Source: Chitinophaga sp. 180180018-3 (lineage in GTDB: Bacteria; Bacteroidota; Bacteroidia; Chitinophagales; Chitinophagaceae). From it: 64,000 bases of DNA. The notes under the pieces are model-generated. The model was not told the DNA's origin. It did not search any database and saw only the letters and a list, made by a program, of their open reading frames with translations. Both the position numbers and the translations under genes were made by a program. Shown one piece after another: positions 37,039 to 43,686 of the stretch. Each line of letters opens with the position of its first letter. The stretch's first letter is position 1. The stretch lies in NCBI RefSeq assembly GCF_037893185.1, contig NZ_CP140772.1, positions 5,890,001 through 5,954,000 on the forward strand. Reading direction: 5' to 3'.

Positions 37039-37311
37039 ATTAGTTATTTTACTTTTCGATAGTATCGCTACGGCATGTTCCAAATAGCTAACAGTATCAG
37101 GCCACACTGAAAACATCCGGGGTCTACTTACTATGTTGGCAGTTCTATACTAAAAACAGTACGGCTAACAAGAAGTTATTTCATTTACAATATAATTAGT
37201 ATTAACAATAAAAAGCGAATTTTTTATGCGATCCAATCCCCCGCCTTCCCATCGCAGCCACCCCACTTACTTTTACCCCCAAACCCAATTCCCTCATCAA
37301 AAACGATCTTT

Positions 37312-37674
37312 ATGAAAACACTTATTTTAGCTGCCACCCTCATTCTCCCATCATTCACCAGTAGCAACTCCTTTGCCACCACCCAAACTGAACATGCAAC
37401 TCCTGCTGCACGTGTAACCGTAAGAATACGCGTATCACAAACCATCGCGGGGATTGAAACCATACTCCCCATTCTGAGCTACACTGCTACCAACATGAAC
37501 ACAGGTTTAACAGCTACTGCTGACGCGCTTGATCCTATCTATGAATGTGATCTGGCTGTACAGGAGGGTGATATCATTCGCCTGAATACACTAAATTCTC
37601 CATTGGCAAAATTTCATACTGTAACCGCTGATGATATCGCCAACGGATACATCAAGATCGATATTCTATCTTAA
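37312..37674 (+). CDS. Hypothetical secreted protein
   Basis: 120 residues with a signal peptide (MKTLILAATLILPSFTSSNS) and a Thr-rich mature part ending TADDIANGYIKIDILS, probably a small all-beta domain. No cysteine and no motif was recognised. The only plus-strand gene of the small-gene stretch. It is followed by a strong hairpin terminator shared with the convergent rtcB gene. About 270 nt of AT-rich sequence upstream show no gene. Confidence 0.65.
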   Translation: MKTLILAATLILPSFTSSNSFATTQTEHATPAARVTVRIRVSQTIAGIETILPILSYTATNMNTGLTATADALDPIYECDLAVQEGDIIRLNTLNSPLAKFHTVTADDIANGYIKIDILS

Positions 37675-37696
37675 AATTAAACTTTGAAATAAGAGA

Positions 37697-37737
37697 AAAA
37701 GGGCTGTATACAAAAGTGAAATGTACACAGCCCTTTT
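37697..37737. terminator. Bidirectional terminator between the secreted hypothetical gene and rtcB
   Basis: Stem AAAAGGGCTGTATACA (37697-37712) with TGTACACAGCCCTTTT (37722-37737), 15 of 16 pairs, 9-nt loop, T-rich on both sides. This convergent junction lacks a copy of the IR palindrome family. Confidence 0.8.
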
Positions 37738-37788
37738 CATTTGTTATTCAAGGAACACCGCCCTGTAACGTCCAAAGTTGATCGTCAT

Positions 37789-39189
37789 CTAATCTTTATT
37801 CATTCTCATAATCGCCGGCACAAACCGACCCTGTATCTCAATCAACTCTTCCTGCGCACGAATCACACTTTCTATATCTTTGTACGCAAGCGGATTCTCT
37901 TCCACGCTGCCACCAATCAGCGTTACGCCCGCTGCCGATAACATTTTTTTCATCCCAGAAACGGTCATATTTTCTTTTGCCCGCGCACGGCTCATAGCAC
38001 GGCCCGCGCCATGAGAGGCGGAGTAAAGCGATTGCGACACGCCTTTACCCATTACGAGGTAAGCGGCACTGCACATGCTACCCGGAATAATTCCCATCTC
38101 TCCGGCATGCGCCGGCGTAGCACCTTTGCGGTGAATAATCACTTCCCGTCCATCTGCCAGGGTATCTTTCCAGGCAAAATTGTGATGATTCTCCACTGTG
38201 GCCAGCGCCTGCAAACCCAGCGCCTTCAACAAATTGATATGTATACGGTCGTGGCACGCCCTGGCATAATCGCCTGCGAGGTTCATCGCCAGCCAGTACT
38301 CCTGCCCTGCCTCACTGTTCATATCCAGCCAGGCCAGTTGCTGCGCCGATTTCGGCAGCTTGCAGCTATTCATCGCTATCTGCGTATAATGCTGCGCAAT
38401 GTTGGCGCCCAACCCGCGACTGCCGGAATGCGACAATAAAGCCAGGTATTGTTTAGCGGGCAGCTGAAGAGCATTATCCTCCTTCAACGTTATCAGCCCG
38501 AACTCCACGAAGTGATTGCCGCTGCCGGAAGAACCCAGCTGCCTGGCGGCTTTGATCTGCAAACGACGCAGCATTTCCGTCGACTGAAACGCCGGACTAT
38601 CCAGTACTTCATGCTCCTGCTGAAAATCCAGTCCGCCTTCCATACCGAAATGTGTGAAGTCTTTCAGCGCCACTTTTACCTGGTAACCGTAACGCTTCAG
38701 GAAACTTTCTCCTTCATCCAATATGCTCAGCGCCATACGGCAACCAATGTCTACGCCTACTGCGAAAGGAATCACCGCATTACTGGCCGCCAGTACTCCT
38801 CCGATGGGTAGGCCATAGCCGGTATGTGCATCCGGCATCAGTGCTCCCTGCACGGTTACCGGCAGTGCCATCGCTACTTCCATCTGCTGTTTGGCGGAAC
38901 GTTCTATTTCTTTGCCGCCGTATACTTTCAGCTGGCCGGTTTGCTCCAACAGGTCGTACGACTTGAAACGGCATTCCGCCGGTTCATCGAGGAAAGTGGC
39001 TGCAATGCGGCCTAACACTTCGTCCGACTGGTACTTCGCAGGATCTGCCTTGATATCTTCCAGCAAACTAATGATCTCCTGCCTGGTATGATGCTTGAAA
39101 TGACGGGAGATAATATTGATAACCAGACTCCTCGCCTGATCATTGGTATAACCTATTTTACTTAATTCTTTTGTTTTTAAACTGCCCAT
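37789..39189 (-). CDS. rtcB: RtcB-type 3'-phosphate RNA ligase
   Basis: 466 residues; RtcB joins RNA 2',3'-cyclic phosphate or 3'-phosphate ends to 5'-OH ends with GTP and Mn2+. Motifs in order: PDAHTGYGLPIGG, VGVDIGCRM (metal-binding Cys), SSGSGNHFVEFG, LSHSGSRGLG, VENHHNFAWKD, RKGATPAHAGEMGIIPG and SASHGAGRAMSR, which carries the histidine that is guanylylated. Length fits bacterial RtcB. No archease or RtcA gene is adjacent. A start with the short Lys-rich lead MGSLKTKELSK is kept. Upstream sequence is a 502-nt region with two dyad symmetries. Confidence 0.95.
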   Translation of the reverse strand: MGSLKTKELSKIGYTNDQARSLVINIISRHFKHHTRQEIISLLEDIKADPAKYQSDEVLGRIAATFLDEPAECRFKSYDLLEQTGQLKVYGGKEIERSAKQQMEVAMALPVTVQGALMPDAHTGYGLPIGGVLAASNAVIPFAVGVDIGCRMALSILDEGESFLKRYGYQVKVALKDFTHFGMEGGLDFQQEHEVLDSPAFQSTEMLRRLQIKAARQLGSSGSGNHFVEFGLITLKEDNALQLPAKQYLALLSHSGSRGLGANIAQHYTQIAMNSCKLPKSAQQLAWLDMNSEAGQEYWLAMNLAGDYARACHDRIHINLLKALGLQALATVENHHNFAWKDTLADGREVIIHRKGATPAHAGEMGIIPGSMCSAAYLVMGKGVSQSLYSASHGAGRAMSRARAKENMTVSGMKKMLSAAGVTLIGGSVEENPLAYKDIESVIRAQEELIEIQGRFVPAIMRMNKD

Positions 39190-39391
39190 ATAATGGAGTT
39201 GTTATAACGACCGGGCATACCACGGTCATGCACAAACGAAAATCATTTGCACGATTATAAAAAAATGAAAAACTGATCTCAGGTGAGATAATCGATATTG
39301 CAACAGTCAGGCAAACAAAAAGTATAACGTACAGGTGCACACGAATAAACAAGGGTAATAGTCCGTCTTATACAAATGTAAAACGTTGCGT

Positions 39392-39407
39392 TTGCCTGAT
39401 CAGGCAA
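39392..39407. promoter_or_regulatory. 16-bp perfect palindrome, candidate TetR-type operator
   Basis: TTGCCTGATCAGGCAA, with outer CGTTT/AAACG symmetry and an extra half-site TCAGGCAA at 39308-39315. Size and symmetry suit a dimeric TetR-family repressor such as the one encoded 285 nt downstream. Function is inference. Confidence 0.45.
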
Positions 39408-39612
39408 TAAACGAAAGAGGCGATATGTGGGTATGTTCTGTCATGATTCCTTACGTTTTAGTAGTCAATAATGTAGGAATGCGGGTGCAAAGGTATGTTT
39501 ATTTTTTTGATTACCAACAAATAGATTTCCGGGAAACTACTCTCCTCTTTTTTTCCCGCGGATTTTAACATTTCATACCATACTAAAAAAGGGAATATCC
39601 CTCTTCCTGATG

Positions 39613-39620
39613 TAAATTTG
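39613..39620 (+). promoter_or_regulatory. -7 promoter element of the TetR-like/ABC1 kinase operon
   Basis: TAAATTTG matches TAnnTTTG exactly, 72 nt upstream of the start codon of the TetR-like gene. Confidence 0.5.
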
Positions 39621-39691
39621 TAGACGCCCGCCATTAACCTCCGGCAACTCAGGCCGGGCGGGTAAATCAATAAACAACTAAAATATTTCTT

Positions 39692-40318
39692 ATGAACAAA
39701 CAGCTCATTCGCAATGCCTATAAAGTATACTGGCTCGAGAATGGTAATGCGCCTGTCTCTGTATACGCTCTCTGTAAACAGATAGAAATCACCGAGGCCG
39801 CGTTTTACGAGGAATACAGTTCGCTCGAAGCTGTGGAAAAGGATATCTGGCTCGCTATATTCCAGAACACACTGGATCAATTGCAGGCAGATGAAACCTA
39901 TCAGCAGTATAACGCGCAGGAAAAACTACTTGCCTTTTACTTCCTGTGGGTACAGAAATTGAAAGAAGACCGCAGCTATCTGCTGTTGCAACGCAAACAC
40001 TTCCGGTTGCCCGACCTCTACCGGAATAAGCTGGAAACCTTCCGCCACGCATTCAATGCGTATGTAACCAATCTTGTGAAAGAAGGCTACCAGTCCAGCG
40101 AAATAAAAGAGAGAAAATACATCTCCGACCAATATGTACATGGCTTCTGGTTGCAGGCGCTGTTCGTACTCAAATACTGGCTGGATGATACCAGTTCTCA
40201 GTTTGAAATGACGGATGCCGCTATCGAAAAAGCGGTGAACCTGAGCTTCCAGCTTATCAAGTCTAATACCCTTGACAGCCTGCTGGATTTCGGGAAATTT
40301 ATTTTTACGCGCAAATAA
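39692..40318 (+). CDS. TetR-like transcriptional regulator
   Basis: 208 residues, all helical. An N-terminal HTH (about 5-50: IRNAYKVYWLENGNAPVSVY, LCKQIEITEAAFYEEYSS) is a diverged TetR_N domain in which the second helix is VYALCKQIEI and the recognition helix AAFYEEY. The remainder forms the ligand-binding/dimer part. It ends 5 nt before the ABC1 kinase gene, so the two are surely cotranscribed, and the kinase or lipid metabolism linked to it is the likely target. Ligand unknown. Confidence 0.75.
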   Translation: MNKQLIRNAYKVYWLENGNAPVSVYALCKQIEITEAAFYEEYSSLEAVEKDIWLAIFQNTLDQLQADETYQQYNAQEKLLAFYFLWVQKLKEDRSYLLLQRKHFRLPDLYRNKLETFRHAFNAYVTNLVKEGYQSSEIKERKYISDQYVHGFWLQALFVLKYWLDDTSSQFEMTDAAIEKAVNLSFQLIKSNTLDSLLDFGKFIFTRK

Positions 40319-40323
40319 GCGAC

Positions 40324-41622
40324 ATGAAAGAACAATCCAATATTCCCACCTCCAGGGTGGAACGGGCAGGCAAATTCGTTACGACAGGACTTAAAGTTGG
40401 TACTAACTATATCAAACACTACACCCGCAAGCTGATGGATCCTTCTATCACCAAGGAGGAACTTCATCTCGACAATGCGGCCGATATTTACAATACCCTG
40501 AGTAACCTGAAAGGCAGCGCCCTGAAGGTTGCCCAGATGCTCAGTATGGACAAGGGCATGCTGCCCAAAGCTTACACGGAGAAATTTGCGATGTCGCAAT
40601 ACAGTGCCCCGCCATTGAGTGGACCGCTGGTGGTAAATACTTTTATGAAGACATTGGGCAAATCGCCAGCGCAGTTGTACGACCAGTTCGACATGCATGC
40701 TGCCAACGCAGCCTCTATCGGACAGGTACATCAGGCGGTGAAAGACGGAAAAAAACTGGCCGTTAAGATACAATACCCGGGCGTTGCCAACAGCGTCAAA
40801 TCCGACCTCCGTATCGTGAAACCCTTTGCTATACGCATTGTAGGGATGAACGAAGTAGATATGGATAAATATTTTGACGAAATCGAAAGCAAGCTGCTGG
40901 AAGAAACCGATTATAAACTGGAACTGCGCCGGTCTATGGAGCTCTCCCGCCAATGCGCACATATTCCCAATCTGAAATTCCCGGTGTATTACCCCGAGCT
41001 GTCGTCCGAACGCATCATCACCATGGATTGGCTGGACGGCCTTCATCTGAAGGAATTCCTGCTCACCAATCCCTCCCAGGAAGCCCGCGATAAAATCGGC
41101 CAGGCCCTGTGGGATTTCTACCAGTTCCAGGTACACCACCTGCGCCAGGTACATGCCGATCCTCATCCCGGCAACTTCCTCATGCGCCCCGATGGCACCG
41201 TCGGAATATTCGATTTTGGCTGTGTTAAGGAAATTCCGGAGGATTTCTATACCAATTACTTCCTGCTGGTGGATAAAGAGGTGTTGAAAGATGATAAACG
41301 CCGCATGGAAATATACTACAACCTGGAAATGATCCACCCTACAGACACACCGAAGGAAGTGGAATTCTTTTCCGGCCTTTTCCAGCACATGATCAATCTC
41401 ATGACGCTTCCCTTTACCCTGGAATCCTTTGACTTCGGCAATGAAGCCTATTTCAATGAAATATACGCTTACATGGACGAACTGTACAACATGAAAGAGG
41501 TCCGCGATTCCAAAGTAGCCCGCGGCTCCCGGCATAGTCTGTACATCAATAGAACATATTTCGGTCTGTATTCCATTCTGAGTGACCTTAAAGCGAAAGT
41601 CAGAACAGCGTTTAAGAATTAA
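40324..41622 (+). CDS. ABC1/UbiB/COQ8-family atypical kinase
   Basis: 432 residues of the ABC1 (UbiB) protein kinase-like family. Seen: the KGSALKVAQMLSMD segment (KxGQ-like motif), the Ala-rich nucleotide loop AASIGQVHQA, VKIQYPG (ATP-binding Lys), LEETDYKLEL, HADPHPGNFL catalytic loop and FDFGCVKEI metal motif. Family members support quinone or isoprenoid lipid metabolism, with ATPase rather than classic kinase activity. No C-terminal membrane helices as in UbiB are seen. Coupling to a TetR-like regulator is typical of this subgroup. The final codon (Asn) and stop lie in palindrome IR4. Confidence 0.92.
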   Translation: MKEQSNIPTSRVERAGKFVTTGLKVGTNYIKHYTRKLMDPSITKEELHLDNAADIYNTLSNLKGSALKVAQMLSMDKGMLPKAYTEKFAMSQYSAPPLSGPLVVNTFMKTLGKSPAQLYDQFDMHAANAASIGQVHQAVKDGKKLAVKIQYPGVANSVKSDLRIVKPFAIRIVGMNEVDMDKYFDEIESKLLEETDYKLELRRSMELSRQCAHIPNLKFPVYYPELSSERIITMDWLDGLHLKEFLLTNPSQEARDKIGQALWDFYQFQVHHLRQVHADPHPGNFLMRPDGTVGIFDFGCVKEIPEDFYTNYFLLVDKEVLKDDKRRMEIYYNLEMIHPTDTPKEVEFFSGLFQHMINLMTLPFTLESFDFGNEAYFNEIYAYMDELYNMKEVRDSKVARGSRHSLYINRTYFGLYSILSDLKAKVRTAFKN

Positions 41623-41731
41623 GAATATGGAATGAAGAATTAAGAATGACAGCGGAGATAGTAAACGCGAATATCAACTCAGCTGCTATCTCCGCTGTCA
41701 TTCTTAATTCTTCATTCCATATTCTTAATTC
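41616..41731. repeat. Long palindrome IR4 at the 3' end of the ABC1 kinase gene
   Basis: Left arm 41616-41661 and right arm 41686-41731 are perfectly complementary over 46 nt, with a 24-nt loop. Outer units GAATTAAGAATATGGAATG, inner CAGCGGAGATAG. The only copy not at a convergent junction: the next gene (histidine kinase) reads away. The stretch 41655-41679 matches IR5 (46266-46290) at 24 of 25 positions, showing common descent. The stop codon of the kinase gene (41620-41622) is inside. Confidence 0.95.
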
Positions 41732-41800
41732 ACCGCAGGATTCGTTCCTTTCGTCGCAACTCCCCCTCCGCATTTTCCCCAAAATCTCTATTTTGCCGCC

Positions 41801-42841
41801 ATGAAACAGGAATGGTTCCAGAAAAAATGGGCAATACCGGGCACTCATCTTATCGCATGGCTGATCTTTTTCTCCCTGCCTTATCTGCTGCGTCCCACTT
41901 CCGACGCGCACGCACAGGAAAGAATGAATGAAAAAGATGCCTGGACCATTTTCATGTATATCACCTATGTTAACATGATTCTCCTGTTTTATATCAATGC
42001 CTGGATATTGGTGCCCAGATTGATATATAAAAAGAAAACATTTGAATATATCCTATATATACTGGGTGCCCTGGTGTACCAGTGTGTACTCCGCTATATT
42101 TTCGAAAAGGAATTCCTGAAGCCACATGTCATCGACATAAAACCTGCTATATTATTTACTGTTTTCGTAAACATCTTCATTCTTTCTACCAGCACTACTT
42201 TCCAGATGATAGTGGATAAAATGCGCCAGGAACGGCTAAGCAGTGCCCGTGAGAATGAAAACCTGAAAACGGAGCTGACCCTGCTCCGCTCACAGGTAAG
42301 CCCACACTTTATGTTCAATGTGCTGAACAACATGGTGTCGCTGGCCAGGAAGAAATCGGACTTGCTGGAACCCTCGCTGATCAAGCTGTCGTCGCTGATG
42401 CGGTATATGCTCTACGAGGCCGATGAAGAAAAAGTGCCGCTGCAAAAAGAAACGGAGTACCTCCAGAGCTATATCGACCTTCAGCAGCAACGGTTCGGCA
42501 AAATCGTAAAGATCAATGTATCCCTGGAACCGGTAGATGGCAGCTACGAAATTGAGCCTATGCTGCTGATACCGTTCGTGGAAAATGCCTTCAAACACGG
42601 CACCGGTATGATACTCGACGCCACGATCGATATACAGTTGTATACCAGGCCAGGCCGCCTGTTCTTTTATGTACGAAATAAATATGATGCTGCTTCCTCT
42701 GAAATAAAAGATAAAACCAGCGGTATCGGTCTCGCTAACGTAAAACGACGCCTGAATCTGCTGTACGGCGACCAATATCTTTTACAAACGGATGCAAAAG
42801 ATGGCTGGTTTGTAGTATCCTTGCAGTTAAATCTTCATTGA
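41801..42841 (+). CDS. LytS-like sensor histidine kinase
   Basis: 346 residues: four membrane helices in residues about 15-140, a short coiled coil (DKMRQERLSSARENENLKTE), then the His_kinase domain with TLLRSQVSPHFMFNVLNNMV (phosphoacceptor His) and the ATPase region PFVENAFKHG and GIGLANVKRRL. This YehU/LytS type always works with a LytTR response regulator, which follows immediately. No separate sensor domain, so the signal is probably detected within the membrane. A TATTTTG motif 8-14 nt before the ATG is a weak promoter candidate. Confidence 0.92.
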   Translation: MKQEWFQKKWAIPGTHLIAWLIFFSLPYLLRPTSDAHAQERMNEKDAWTIFMYITYVNMILLFYINAWILVPRLIYKKKTFEYILYILGALVYQCVLRYIFEKEFLKPHVIDIKPAILFTVFVNIFILSTSTTFQMIVDKMRQERLSSARENENLKTELTLLRSQVSPHFMFNVLNNMVSLARKKSDLLEPSLIKLSSLMRYMLYEADEEKVPLQKETEYLQSYIDLQQQRFGKIVKINVSLEPVDGSYEIEPMLLIPFVENAFKHGTGMILDATIDIQLYTRPGRLFFYVRNKYDAASSEIKDKTSGIGLANVKRRLNLLYGDQYLLQTDAKDGWFVVSLQLNLH

Positions 42842-42843
42842 CC

Positions 42844-43557
42844 ATGACGATGAAATGTATTGCCATAGATGATGAGCCACTGGCTTTGGACCTGCTGGAA
42901 GATAATATCAGCATGGTGCCCTATCTGCAGCTTATCGGCAAATGTAACAACGCATTTGAGGCAATGGAGATCCTGCGGCACCAGGAGATAGACCTGATAT
43001 TTCTGGATATCCAGATGCCTGGACTTACCGGCCTGCAGTTCATAGAATCTCTGCCCAATAAACCGCTGGTGATTCTTATTACTGCTTACGAAAAATACGC
43101 ACTGCAGGGCTTCAACCTGTCGGTTACCGATTATCTTGTAAAACCGGTATCCCTGGAACGCTTCATCAAAGCCTGCAATAAGGCCCAGGAACTGTTCCAG
43201 CTGCGAACTTCCGCCAAAGCAAACAAAGAACAGCCCGACTTCTTCTTTGTAAACGTGGATTACAGCCTCCTGAAAGTGGTTTTTGCAGACATCGCCTGGA
43301 TCGAAGGCCTGAAAGATTATGTAAAAATCCATCTCAACAGCAGTTCAAAACATGTTATAACACGCGTTAGTATCAAAAGTCTCGAAGAACAATTGCCGCC
43401 TGCCAGGTTCATCCGCATTCACAAGTCGTATATCGTATCTGTTGACGCCATTACATCTATCCGCAAAAACAGTATTTTCATGGATACCCTGGAGCTCCCT
43501 ATCGGCGATACTTACCGGGATACCGTATATGCTATCGCCGGAAAAGCCGGACAGTAA
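42844..43557 (+). CDS. LytTR-family response regulator
   Basis: About 237 residues: a receiver domain (about 1-115; acidic pair DDE, phosphoacceptor in DLIFLDIQMPG, Lys in DYLVKP) and a C-terminal LytTR DNA-binding domain (IEGLKDYVKIHL, RFIRIHKSYIVSVD). The start codon ATG at 42844 lies 2 nt after the kinase stop; a second ATG at 42850 is equally possible. Pairs with the LytS-like kinase. The outer membrane protein gene 129 nt downstream is a likely target. Confidence 0.93.
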   Translation: MTMKCIAIDDEPLALDLLEDNISMVPYLQLIGKCNNAFEAMEILRHQEIDLIFLDIQMPGLTGLQFIESLPNKPLVILITAYEKYALQGFNLSVTDYLVKPVSLERFIKACNKAQELFQLRTSAKANKEQPDFFFVNVDYSLLKVVFADIAWIEGLKDYVKIHLNSSSKHVITRVSIKSLEEQLPPARFIRIHKSYIVSVDAITSIRKNSIFMDTLELPIGDTYRDTVYAIAGKAGQ

Positions 43558-43657
43558 TCATTTTTATCTTGTAGGAAACCGGCAACTATATCCCGGGTTT
43601 CGTAGCAATTTTTCCCCCGCTCATCTCATTTCATTTAATTAATACAATATCTCGATA

Positions 43658-43665
43658 TAATTTTG
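43658..43665 (+). promoter_or_regulatory. -7 promoter element of the outer membrane beta-barrel gene
   Basis: TAATTTTG, exact TAnnTTTG match, 21 nt before the ATG at 43687. It argues for that start and against an upstream TTG start at 43663. Confidence 0.55.
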
Positions 43666-43686
43666 CCCCTCTCAATTCAACTTACA

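Larger units (their letters stand above)
39190..39691. other. Divergent regulatory region between rtcB and the TetR-like gene
   Basis: 502 nt without a convincing gene. It contains a dyad ATCTCAGGTGAGAT (39276-39289), a half-site TCAGGCAA (39308-39315), a 16-bp perfect palindrome TTGCCTGATCAGGCAA (39392-39407) flanked by CGTTT and AAACG, and a -7 promoter motif near the TetR-like gene. A TTCGTTTG motif (minus, about 39233-39240) could be the rtcB -7 element. Confidence 0.5.

Noticed and set aside
40198..41535. Long open frame antisense to the ABC1 kinase gene (445 codons)
   Set aside because: It mirrors the kinase codons, is rich in His/Phe/Gln, and the sense strand has all kinase motifs.
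43663..43686. TTG start of the outer membrane protein 8 codons upstream
   Set aside because: It overlaps the -7 promoter element and precedes the signal peptide; ATG at 43687 is preferred.
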